Part shown: piece after piece, positions 8,554-16,472 of the stretch | How positions within the stretch are numbered: position 1 is the first letter of the stretch | How the letters are laid out: every line of letters starts with the position of its first letter | DNA from: Staphylococcus microti | GTDB taxonomy: Bacteria > Bacillota > Bacilli > Staphylococcales > Staphylococcaceae | NCBI RefSeq assembly: GCF_000934465.1 | Contig: NZ_JXWY01000031.1 | Coordinates: 51,195-115,194, forward strand | Reading direction: 5' to 3' | Length of the DNA stretch: 64,000 bases | The notes under the pieces: model-generated | Databases searched by the model: none | The model's input: the letters and a program-made list of their open reading frames with translations, nothing else | What the model was told of the DNA's origin: nothing | Made by a program: the position numbers and the translations under genes

Positions 8554-8907
8554 TTATTTTTTTGATACAAGTGTATCTGCCAAGCTTAAGCCTGCAAGTT
8601 GTGCCACATCAATCGCATGTTGTGCACCTGCTTTACCGTGACCTGCTTGTAAATGTTTTGCAATCGCAACGCCCATAACACCTAATGTAATAACTGAGCC
8701 AAGTTGTGATAAGCGTTTGCTAAAAATGCTAAGGCCTAATAAGCCCGCTGCAGTTGCTTCAGCAGCCCCTACAACTTTGACTAATTCTGGTTGTAAATTA
8801 AATTGTTCAAATGCTTGTATCATGCCTTCGTCACCTTTTAACTTCGGTTTTGCCGCATCAAACATTTCTTTCGCTACTTTTAAATTTGTTGCATATCTTG
8901 TAATCAT
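8554..8907 (-). CDS. DoxX-like small membrane protein
   Basis: 117 residues, ATG after AAAGGAGAG. The order is a soluble N-terminus, then EATAAGLLGLSIF, LGSVITLGVMGVAIAKHLQAGHG and a C-terminal helix, as in DoxX-like proteins. Function is not defined for the family. It lies 14 nt after the flavin monooxygenase, so the two form an operon. Confidence 0.65.
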   Translation of the reverse strand: MITRYATNLKVAKEMFDAAKPKLKGDEGMIQAFEQFNLQPELVKVVGAAEATAAGLLGLSIFSKRLSQLGSVITLGVMGVAIAKHLQAGHGKAGAQHAIDVAQLAGLSLADTLVSKK

Positions 8908-8921
8908 ACTATTTCTCTCCT

Positions 8922-9974
8922 TTATTTATCTGCAAAGTATTCGTCAACAATCGGTTTGACTTTTTCTCCTAATAAACGGATTGCATTCATTGTACGTTCA
9001 TGTGGCATAGAACCTATTGGTAAATGCATCATAAAACGTGTAATCCCTAATGCTTCTACGGTATCAATAATCTTTTGTGCGACTGTTTCCGGGCTACCTA
9101 CGTACATTGCACCGTTTGGACCTACTTCTCTTTGATAATGTTCCATCGTAAATTCAGGCCAACCACGTTCTTTTGCTAAAACATTGTGATGTTGTTCAGT
9201 TGGACGATAGAATTCGCGTTGTGCTTGTTCGTCTGTATCCGCAATGTAACCCCAAGAATGTGAAGCCACTTGGATTTGACTTGCATCATGACCTTCAGAC
9301 TCTGCTGCTGCTCTGTACATCGCAACATTTCTTGCAAAGCGTTTTGGGTTACCACCGATAATCGCGTAAACGATCGGTAAACCGAGACGTCCAGCTTTAA
9401 TTGAAGACTCCGGTGTTCCACCAGTTGCCAACCAAATCGGTAGTTCTTTTTGTACCGCTCTAGGGTAGACGCCTAAACCATTGATGCTTGGTCTTAATTG
9501 ACCTTCCCAATGTACAATCTCATGCTTATTAATCGTCATCAATAAATCTAACTTCTCATCAAAAAGTTGTTGATAATGATCCAAATCATAACCAAAAAGT
9601 GGAAAAGATTCAATAAATGAGCCTCGTCCTGCCATAATTTCTGCACGTCCATTAGATAAACCGTCTAATGTTGCATATTGTTGATAGACACGTACAGGAT
9701 CATCTGATGACAATACCGTCACTGCTGATGATAATTTAATGTTTTTTGTTAAAGGCGCTGCCGCTGCAAGCACTGTGCCTGGATCTGATACCGCATAATC
9801 TACACGATGATGTTCGCCTAATCCATAAATGTCTAATCCTACTTCGTCCGCAAGTTTAATTTCTTCAACAATGTTGCGAATACGTTCTCCATTAGATAAT
9901 GGTGCTGTATGCCCATTTTCTGTATAAATTTCTTGATTGTCTGCAAATGATGTTAAACCGATTTCTACTCTCAT
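8922..9974 (-). CDS. Luciferase-like (LLM class) flavin monooxygenase
   Basis: 350 residues, ATG after GTGAGGG. TIM-barrel bacterial luciferase family: GLGEHHRVDYAVSDPGTVLAAAAPLTKNIKLSSAVTVLSS near residues 50-90 (given here in the family order), NGRAEIMAGRGSF, and WLATGGTPESSI. It uses reduced flavin and O2 on an unknown substrate. First gene of a two-gene operon with the DoxX-like protein. Confidence 0.85.
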   Translation of the reverse strand: MRVEIGLTSFADNQEIYTENGHTAPLSNGERIRNIVEEIKLADEVGLDIYGLGEHHRVDYAVSDPGTVLAAAAPLTKNIKLSSAVTVLSSDDPVRVYQQYATLDGLSNGRAEIMAGRGSFIESFPLFGYDLDHYQQLFDEKLDLLMTINKHEIVHWEGQLRPSINGLGVYPRAVQKELPIWLATGGTPESSIKAGRLGLPIVYAIIGGNPKRFARNVAMYRAAAESEGHDASQIQVASHSWGYIADTDEQAQREFYRPTEQHHNVLAKERGWPEFTMEHYQREVGPNGAMYVGSPETVAQKIIDTVEALGITRFMMHLPIGSMPHERTMNAIRLLGEKVKPIVDEYFADK

Positions 9975-10114
9975 TTTACCGACCCTCACTTTCTTGTATA
10001 ATTTTTATACTTGAATTATAACGCTACTTTTTATACTTGTCAACACACCTTGTTTGACGTGCTTCGCCCTAATAAAAAAGGGGGACACAACTAAATGCCC
10101 ACCCTTTCTACCGA

Positions 10115-10453
10115 TTATGCACCGGCATATTTATTGATTTGTTGTTGTACGTAATCTATAAAAGCCGTGATGTCGCCATTTTGAATATTGCGCATTGCAA
10201 CTTTGCCGACTTCAAATCCCATCCATAGGACATCGTCTTCTAATACGATACTTGAAATTTCGTTGTATGGGATATTGCGGTAATAAAATTGACCGTTCAT
10301 ATCGACATTCATAATTAAACGTTCATTCGTCGCAATATAGGCGCCTTCAAACTCACGTTGACCGTTCACTGTATATTCAATACGACCTAACACAGCAGGC
10401 CCTACTTTTTCAGTTGGAAATAAGTCTTCTGGATTGACTCTATCTAAAATCAT
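10115..10453 (-). CDS. PH-like domain protein (YokE/bPH type)
   Basis: 112 residues when started at the ATG after AAAGGAGAG; a longer reading frame exists but would begin at the end of the upstream gene. The single domain has the pattern of bacterial PH-like folds: IATNERLIMNVDM, YRNIPYNEISSIVLE, and a C-terminal amphipathic helix (FIDYVQQQINKY). Function unknown. It starts about 30 bp after the opine dehydrogenase-like gene and is likely co-transcribed with it. Confidence 0.65.
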   Translation of the reverse strand: MILDRVNPEDLFPTEKVGPAVLGRIEYTVNGQREFEGAYIATNERLIMNVDMNGQFYYRNIPYNEISSIVLEDDVLWMGFEVGKVAMRNIQNGDITAFIDYVQQQINKYAGA

Positions 10454-10482
10454 ACCATCTCTCCTTTGGTTTATATGTCTCA

Positions 10483-11559
10483 TTAATACGAAATTAAACC
10501 GATATTTTCACGACCTAAATAATCAATTGTTAAGCCTTCATTGTAAAGATCACGATCTAATATCGTTGAAGCAATTGTAATAATCGCATCAATGTTCGGT
10601 GTTGGGACACCAATTTCACGTCCTAGACTAGACCATAGCACTAAACCGTACGCAATATCTTCTGTTAAATAACGATTATTCACTTTATGCGGCCCCGGAA
10701 TTTGTGAAAATACAGGACTATGGTTAAAAATTTTGTTCAATGGCTCATCTTCCATTTCACGTTCTAAATAGCCACGCTCAATACGCGCTTCTTTGGCCGT
10801 TTCAAGTTCAAAGCCAAGTTTACGCCCTAACGATAAACGTTCTTGTTCAACTGCATGTAACAGACGTACTGTATGTTTTGTGATCCCCTCTTTATACAGC
10901 GCAAAATGATCGCTGTAATCGATACGTCCTACGTTCAATAACACTGGCCCCGGATGTACTTCAGGGTTCCCATTTTCAAGGTTTGTTCGCCATAGTGATT
11001 CTTCTTTCACAATATATGGATACAATTGTTCAACTTTGTTAAATGCATCGACTAAATCTTTCGGATCGAATGTTGAGAAATACACTTTGCGTACTTTTAA
11101 TGATAAATCAACTCTTGCTGATTCAAAGTCAACACGTGTCCCGTACGTTAGCGTATTCGCTTCTGCAAAAACAGGACGTGTATCAAGCTGATATTCATTC
11201 AATACTTTAATAAAACGTGCTGAACCCATCGCAGCTGCCATATTAAAGAAGACAATTTGATCTTCTTTTAAATGATGTGCCATTAATTCAGCATAATATT
11301 CAATAAATGATGATGGAATAACCAGCATGACTACTTCCGCACCATCTAGCACGTATTCCATATTGTCACTAATCGCAGTGAACTCTACAAAGCTTTCTTT
11401 CCCTTCATTGTTATAATGAAAGCCGCCTTGCGCGAGTGCTTTATCAAACTTATTAATCGACTGATTACGACAATACAATTTAACGTCATGTCCTTGATCT
11501 ACCATATCAATCGCTGCTGTCACAGCGCCGTTCCCTGAACCTACAACTGCTATTTTCAT
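10483..11559 (-). CDS. Opine/octopine dehydrogenase family protein
   Basis: 358 residues. N-terminal Rossmann domain with GSGNGAVTAAIDM (NAD(P) binding), then a C-terminal opine dehydrogenase domain containing HPGPVLLNVGRID and the helical TKHTVRLLHAVEQERLSLG. The family reduces an imine between an amino acid and a keto acid. Staphylopine dehydrogenase CntM is a relative, but no cntK, cntL or Cnt transporter genes are near, so staphylopine synthesis is not implied. Substrate unknown. Confidence 0.8.
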   Translation of the reverse strand: MKIAVVGSGNGAVTAAIDMVDQGHDVKLYCRNQSINKFDKALAQGGFHYNNEGKESFVEFTAISDNMEYVLDGAEVVMLVIPSSFIEYYAELMAHHLKEDQIVFFNMAAAMGSARFIKVLNEYQLDTRPVFAEANTLTYGTRVDFESARVDLSLKVRKVYFSTFDPKDLVDAFNKVEQLYPYIVKEESLWRTNLENGNPEVHPGPVLLNVGRIDYSDHFALYKEGITKHTVRLLHAVEQERLSLGRKLGFELETAKEARIERGYLEREMEDEPLNKIFNHSPVFSQIPGPHKVNNRYLTEDIAYGLVLWSSLGREIGVPTPNIDAIITIASTILDRDLYNEGLTIDYLGRENIGLISY

Positions 11560-11600
11560 ATATACCCTTCTTTCTCTTTATAAAGTCATCTCATGCGCTA

Positions 11601-11826
11601 TCAAGGGAGCGGGACAGAAAGCTCATTTTTACAAAAAGCTTTCGTCGTCCCGCCCCGGCAAGGGTGACTAGAAGTTTTACAGTAGCTGATTGCTATGTGA
11701 CTACACTTTTCAAGTTTGTCACATAGCTAATCAGCCTTGTAGGGGCACTACAACGAAACTAAGGTTTCTGTAGTGCTCCCAAATTTGTTTAAAACGTATT
11801 TTCACTTCAGACACCTACTGCCAACT
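11601..11826 (+). repeat. Dispersed palindromic element, type A, best copy
   Basis: Fills most of the 475-bp gap before the DUF4870 gene. It holds three hairpins in a row: GCGGGAC/GTCCCGC (11609-11653), a 16-bp stem CTGATTGCTATGTGAC with its partner at 11718-11734, and GGGGCACTACA with TGTAGTGCTCCC (11742-11780). It ends with CACTTCAGACACCTACTGCC. Related pieces lie at 28306-28470, 19633-19716 (inverted) and 53705-53811. No open reading frame. Probably a non-autonomous mobile repeat. Confidence 0.7.
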
Positions 11827-12034
11827 AGTGCTTTTCCCTAATTATTTGGAATGATTTTTCTTATGTGCCACCCCCGTACCAAATTGTACTATAAAATGGA
11901 ATGCTTTTATCGTGTTATATAGTTGTTTATTACCCTATTTAGTGATAGATATATCATATATTTCACTTTCTTATCATTCTTCTGTAAACTATAGGGGAAG
12001 ATAATCAAAACACATCGCACAAGGAGGTGTCAAT

Positions 12035-12400
12035 ATGGACACATCAAATCCAACATCACAACCTGTCTATCCACTCCAACCATCAGATGATGAACGTCTT
12101 ATGGCCGTACTTATTTATGTCACAGGCTTGTTCACAACATTTATCGGTCCACTCATTATTTGGTTACTTAAGCGGGATGATTCGCGTTTCGTGGATATAG
12201 CCGGTAAAAACTACATTAATTTCATCTTATCTTATATGATATGGAGTGCAATCGGACTTGTCACATTACTATTACTCATTGGTTTTGTCATCTTACCAGT
12301 TCTCACACTTTTATCTTTTATTTTCCATATCGTAGCAATTGTTAAAGCGTACAAAGGAGAAGACTATTTAATCCCATTGTCTATTCGCTTTTTCTCATAA
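12035..12400 (+). CDS. DUF4870 family membrane protein
   Basis: 121 residues with a perfect AAGGAGG ribosome site. A short polar N-terminus is followed by DDERLMAVLIYVTGLFTTFIGPLIIWLL, RFVDIAGKNYINFILSY and two further helices, the DUF4870 pattern. Function unknown. It stands alone. Confidence 0.75.
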   Translation: MDTSNPTSQPVYPLQPSDDERLMAVLIYVTGLFTTFIGPLIIWLLKRDDSRFVDIAGKNYINFILSYMIWSAIGLVTLLLLIGFVILPVLTLLSFIFHIVAIVKAYKGEDYLIPLSIRFFS

Positions 12401-12602
12401 TTTCATCAAAACATGCATACAATAGCGGCATTATTTGTGACCGTTATTGTATTTTTTGTGTTTTATGGCGAGATGACAGTCTATCGACCAAATTTGTTTT
12501 GGCTTTACGATCCTCAACCGCATCTTACATATGATATACGCTTCATGCCTTGTATTCTGATGTGTCGTTTTCTATACTTAAAGGGAAAGGTGGGATTATA
12601 CG

Positions 12603-13562
12603 ATGAAAAAAGTATTTGTAGCAGGCCCTATTCCAGAAGCAGGCCTTGAATTATTAGAAGCACACTTTGAAGTAGAAGTGTATGACGGTAAAGGCATCAT
12701 TGACAAAGAAACATTGAAACAAGGGGTATCTGATGCATTCGGACTTGTAAGCTTACTATCAACAGAAGTAGATAAAGAAGTGATTGATAGTGCGAACAAC
12801 CTTGAGTTTATCGCTAACTACGGTGCAGGCTTTAATAATGTGGATGTCGACTATGCGAAAGAAAAAGGCATTTTCGTTTCTAACACGCCAAAAGCTTCTA
12901 CTAACGCAACAGCTGAACTGACAATGGGTATTTTATTAGCTGTGGCACGTCGTATTCCTGAAGGGGACCAACTCATGCGTCATGAAGGTTTTGATGGCTG
13001 GGCACCACTCTTCTTCAGAGGACGTGAAGTATCTGGTAAAACAATCGGTATTATTGGCTTAGGTGAAATCGGTAGTGCCGTTGCACGTCGTGCTAAAGGT
13101 TTCGACATGTCTATTATGTATACAGGTCCAAATCGTAAAGAAGCACGTGAACAAGAGTTAGGTGGTGCAACGTACGTTGATTTAGAAACGCTTTTAAAAG
13201 AGGCTGACTTTGTCGTGATTAATGCTGCGTATAGTCCAGCATTACACCATATGATTGGTGCCGAACAACTCGCATTGATGAAACCTACTGCTTATTTAGT
13301 CAATGCTGCACGTGGTCCGATTGTACATGAAGAAGCGCTACTTGAAGCGTTACAAAACAACACAATCGAAGGTGCAGCGCTTGATGTGTATGAGTTTGAG
13401 CCGAAGATTACAGAAGGACTTAAATCACTTAACAATGTTGTCATTACACCACATATCGGTAATGCGACATATGAAGCACGTGATATGATGGCGAAAATCG
13501 TTGCGCAAAATTTAATCAAGCAAGCACAAGGTGAAACACCTGACTATATCGTGAATCAATAA
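12603..13562 (+). CDS. D-2-hydroxyacid dehydrogenase (glycerate/hydroxypyruvate reductase type)
   Basis: 319 residues. NAD-binding GLGEIGSAVARRAKGF, AARGPIVHEEALLEAL, LDVYEFEP and the catalytic His in TPHIGNAT mark the D-isomer-specific 2-hydroxyacid dehydrogenases. Reduces a 2-ketoacid such as hydroxypyruvate or glyoxylate with NAD(P)H in the cytoplasm. The ATG follows GGTGGG. S. aureus has a similar gene in this neighbourhood. Confidence 0.88.
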   Translation: MKKVFVAGPIPEAGLELLEAHFEVEVYDGKGIIDKETLKQGVSDAFGLVSLLSTEVDKEVIDSANNLEFIANYGAGFNNVDVDYAKEKGIFVSNTPKASTNATAELTMGILLAVARRIPEGDQLMRHEGFDGWAPLFFRGREVSGKTIGIIGLGEIGSAVARRAKGFDMSIMYTGPNRKEAREQELGGATYVDLETLLKEADFVVINAAYSPALHHMIGAEQLALMKPTAYLVNAARGPIVHEEALLEALQNNTIEGAALDVYEFEPKITEGLKSLNNVVITPHIGNATYEARDMMAKIVAQNLIKQAQGETPDYIVNQ

Positions 13563-13577
13563 ATGGAAGTATAAAAG

Positions 13578-13616
13578 AAGACGTGATAGTGGCTCGAATG
13601 GCTGCTATCACGTCTT
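13578..13616. terminator. Bidirectional terminator
   Basis: AAGACGTGATAG pairs perfectly with CTATCACGTCTT between two convergent genes. Confidence 0.8.
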
Positions 13617-13624
13617 TCGTCTGT

Positions 13625-14752
13625 TTATTCACTTTTCGTTTTGTATAAAAACTTCAACTGGCGTGCAACGATCCGAACTGGCAGCTTACGCGCAAAACGA
13701 TTGCGCAATGCCATACTTATACGCCCTTCTTTCTGCGCAATACGCCCAATTTTACGTGAGCGCTTAATTACCTTGGCAGTATGTTTCACACGGAGCTTGT
13801 CATAGCGCTTCAGTGCGGCAGCCATTGTGTCATACTTCGCCAATACATTGGCAAGTACAATCGCGTCTTCCATCGCTTGACCTGCACCTTGTCCCATATT
13901 AGGTGTCGTTGCATGGGCTGCATCACCGAGCAATACGATACGCTGTTCATACACAAAAGTTTTAAGCGGTTTTAAATCATAAATATCATGATGTAAAATC
14001 TCGGTCTCAGGCTGTTGATCCAACACTTGGCGTACTGGTTCTGGATATTGGTTAAAATACGCTTGTAAATACGGTTTATTAAAGCGTTTGAATTGTAAAT
14101 CATCCGCTTTAGCGTTGATTGCTGCAAACCAATACGCACCACCGTTTAATAATGGTACAATACCGAAACGTCCTTTACTTCCCCAATACTCATCAGCAAC
14201 TGCTCCAAGTTCAGGCACACTCGTTACCATTCCTCTGAAACATGTATAACCTTGGTACTGTACTTTTGCTTTCGGATTGACTGTCTGACGCACGACTGAA
14301 TGAATACCATCTGCACCGACGACTAAATCAAAAGTTTGACTCGCTTGTTGGCGAAAATGAATACGCGCCATAGATTCACTCGCTTCCACAGACGTCACTT
14401 CATGATTAAAATGCAACATTTCATCTGTTACATAACTCGCAATCGTATCTACTAGTGTTTGGCGTAATACCGTCACATTCGTCGTTTTCTTATCAAATGG
14501 TACTTCACACAACACACGCCCTTGCGCGTCTAACATACGCGTCGTTTCTAATAAATGCCCAACATTTTTAATACCTTTTGCAAGGTCTCGATCGCCTAAC
14601 TTATCTATGACGTTGCCACCGATACCAATACCCGCACCGACCTCTTTAATCGCTGCTTGCTGCTCAAAAATATGTACGTCATGTTGTTGTTCACGCAATA
14701 ATGCCGCCAATGTTAATCCACCGATACCAGCACCAACAATCCCTATTTTCAT
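13625..14752 (-). CDS. FAD-dependent aromatic-type monooxygenase
   Basis: 375 residues from the ATG that follows GAGGTG. N-terminal GAGIGGLTLAALLREQ (FAD ADP-binding), VVGADGIHSVVRQ (the DG motif) and LLGDAAHATTPNMGQGAGQAMEDA (second FAD motif) put it in the UbiH/salicylate hydroxylase group. Uses NAD(P)H and O2. Substrate unknown; no aromatic degradation genes are near. Convergent with the 2-hydroxyacid dehydrogenase. Confidence 0.82.
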   Translation of the reverse strand: MKIGIVGAGIGGLTLAALLREQQHDVHIFEQQAAIKEVGAGIGIGGNVIDKLGDRDLAKGIKNVGHLLETTRMLDAQGRVLCEVPFDKKTTNVTVLRQTLVDTIASYVTDEMLHFNHEVTSVEASESMARIHFRQQASQTFDLVVGADGIHSVVRQTVNPKAKVQYQGYTCFRGMVTSVPELGAVADEYWGSKGRFGIVPLLNGGAYWFAAINAKADDLQFKRFNKPYLQAYFNQYPEPVRQVLDQQPETEILHHDIYDLKPLKTFVYEQRIVLLGDAAHATTPNMGQGAGQAMEDAIVLANVLAKYDTMAAALKRYDKLRVKHTAKVIKRSRKIGRIAQKEGRISMALRNRFARKLPVRIVARQLKFLYKTKSE

Positions 14753-14823
14753 CTCATTCACCTCTTCTATTCAAATCATCTCACGAGTCGGACAGAAAAT
14801 TGCCTCCCCATAGCCTTTACATA

Positions 14824-15606
14824 TCATTTTTTGACATAATAATCTTTATGCACGTTTGCTTTTTTAATGCCATATTGTTGGTAATAATGGTCCATTTGTT
14901 CAGCAATTTTCATCGCCCAATCAATGTCACTTGCGTATTGGTTCGTCCCCGGTTCTTGAGGATTCCAACGCATTTGATACAGTGATAACTGATCATTTTC
15001 AAAATATTGCTGTCTGACAAATGCACCACCGCCTACAATTGCTTTGTTTGGCGTCGTCCATTTTGCCTTTGTCGCATAACTTGTCCCCGTTTTTACTGCA
15101 TCTTCATCAAAAGCACCAACACCAAAAAAGTTATAATAACGCTGTTTGCCTTTTTGAATCCCTTTTGCAAGCTCAGACTGTCCTTGTGCGGTTTCAAGTT
15201 GCGCGTGACTCACTAAATAAATCACATTGACGTCATAGCGGTCTTGCGCTTCGAGAAATGTCTTGCCACGTCCTTCAAGAATCCCTTTTCCTTTTAACAT
15301 CTCATTGACTTCTGCTTCAGACATTTTGACCGGTTCTGATAAATCCATATACATCAGATCAGAATCGCTATGTTGTATGCGCATTTTACGCTTCACATCT
15401 TCATGAGAGGCTTCTACAAAGCCCGCTTCATCCGACTTGGTATGTAACACACCGTCTTGAAGTTGTCGTTCATATGCTTCTTCAAAGGTGTATACCTTCT
15501 GTTTTTTGAACAGTGATGTTTCATTTACAATCAGCAATCCGCAAAACACGACAAGTATCACCCCTACAAAGAAGACTGATGGGTGTGACTTCAACCATTG
15601 CTTCAT
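14824..15606 (-). CDS. LytG-type membrane-anchored N-acetylglucosaminidase
   Basis: 260 residues. A single N-terminal membrane helix (about 10-30) is followed by a stalk and a GH73-like glucosaminidase domain (about 125-255) containing VNVIYLVSHAQLETAQGQSELAKGI in the region of the catalytic Glu and KYYNFFGVGAFD-type strands (here RYYNFFGVGAFDEDA). It would cut glycan strands outside the cell. It belongs with the staphylococcal Sag glucosaminidases; SagA or SagB cannot be separated by eye. It precedes a small membrane protein gene in the same operon. Confidence 0.75.
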   Translation of the reverse strand: MKQWLKSHPSVFFVGVILVVFCGLLIVNETSLFKKQKVYTFEEAYERQLQDGVLHTKSDEAGFVEASHEDVKRKMRIQHSDSDLMYMDLSEPVKMSEAEVNEMLKGKGILEGRGKTFLEAQDRYDVNVIYLVSHAQLETAQGQSELAKGIQKGKQRYYNFFGVGAFDEDAVKTGTSYATKAKWTTPNKAIVGGGAFVRQQYFENDQLSLYQMRWNPQEPGTNQYASDIDWAMKIAEQMDHYYQQYGIKKANVHKDYYVKK

Positions 15607-15631
15607 ATACAAACCTCTCTTTTTCTATTAA

Positions 15632-15880
15632 TTACTTGAAATAATGCCAAATCATAAATGCGACGAATAAAATGACAATCGCATAGACGATATTCGCAAT
15701 ACGTCTCAGTTTTGGTCTTCCTTTGAATAGCATGTTAAATAAAACAATCGTGATTGTCAAAGTTACTAAAAAGCATGCCAATCCCCATGCTGGTCCGACT
15801 AACACCAGCAGAACAATACCTGCCACGAGTATAATATTCGATATGACTGCTAGTAACAATATTTTATGTTCGTGATGCAC
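15632..15880 (-). CDS. Small two- to three-helix membrane protein
   Basis: 82 residues when started at the GTG that has AAGGAGGG five nt upstream; a longer frame begins without a ribosome site. Sequence begins MHHEHKILLLAVISNIILVAG and has three hydrophobic segments with RPKLRR between the last two. I do not recognise the family. It is 25 nt upstream of the glucosaminidase and probably co-transcribed with it. Confidence 0.65.
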   Translation of the reverse strand: MHHEHKILLLAVISNIILVAGIVLLVLVGPAWGLACFLVTLTITIVLFNMLFKGRPKLRRIANIVYAIVILFVAFMIWHYFK

Positions 15881-15963
15881 AGAATCCCTCCTTCTCAACA
15901 CTTTATATTTTAGCACGATTTGTGTTGTGCTGTATTCTTCCAATCAACAGAAATTATCGCATA

Positions 15964-15993
15964 CAAAAGGAGTCGCCGCAGCCACTCCTTTTG
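15964..15993. terminator. Terminator of the formate dehydrogenase operon
   Basis: CAAAAGGAGT pairs with ACTCCTTTTG, loop of 10 nt. Confidence 0.75.
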
Positions 15994-16007
15994 CCTTTGT
16001 TATTCAA

Positions 16008-16472
16008 TTATCTCGACATACCTTTTAACATATTTAAGAAGTACGTTAAGCTTTGATTCATTTCATCATCTTTCAAGACACCCATCAAACCTCTAATAGA
16101 CGTGCGTGCATTCGGGTTTGCTTGGTTCGCAACATGAATGCCTTTATTGACTTTGTTGAGTAAAACACGTAGTTCATCTGTATCAAGGTCACCTAAAATA
16201 AAGACCATTTGACCAATGTTGTGTAAAAAGCCTGCATATTGATCTTTGTTGATCTCTGTCACTAACTTTTCAGTGATGACACCACGTTGTTTCACCGCAC
16301 CATTCAGCGCATCTAAAATTTTAGCATCATCTAAGTTTTTCACAAGATCAATGACTTTTAAAATACTGTCTTTATTTTCGGCAATTTTATCCGTCACTTC
16401 TGCAATGCTCTCTGCTTTAATCTCTGCTTCCGACTTTTCAATACGTTTGATTTTCGTGATTCTCTCTGCCAT
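16008..16472 (-). CDS. DUF1641 protein, formate dehydrogenase partner
   Basis: 154 residues. Its ATG overlaps the stop of the formate dehydrogenase gene by one base (TAATG), which indicates coupling. Charged N-terminus, then KNLDDAKILDALNGAVKQRG and LNKVNKGIHVANQANP, the DUF1641 pattern also seen in Bacillus YrhD. Its role is unknown, but the family commonly sits next to an FdhF/YrhE-type dehydrogenase, so an accessory or electron-transfer assembly role is likely. Confidence 0.8.
   Translation of the reverse strand: MAERITKIKRIEKSEAEIKAESIAEVTDKIAENKDSILKVIDLVKNLDDAKILDALNGAVKQRGVITEKLVTEINKDQYAGFLHNIGQMVFILGDLDTDELRVLLNKVNKGIHVANQANPNARTSIRGLMGVLKDDEMNQSLTYFLNMLKGMSR

Noticed and set aside
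10060-10105. Terminator after the PH-domain gene
   Set aside because: GGG/CCC pairing is possible, but the stem is poor and several registers are equally good.
10483-11559. Staphylopine dehydrogenase CntM
   Set aside because: None of cntK, cntL or the Cnt transporter genes is nearby.
12413-12649. A 78-codon frame before the 2-hydroxyacid dehydrogenase
   Set aside because: No ribosome site, and it overlaps the start of the strong downstream gene.
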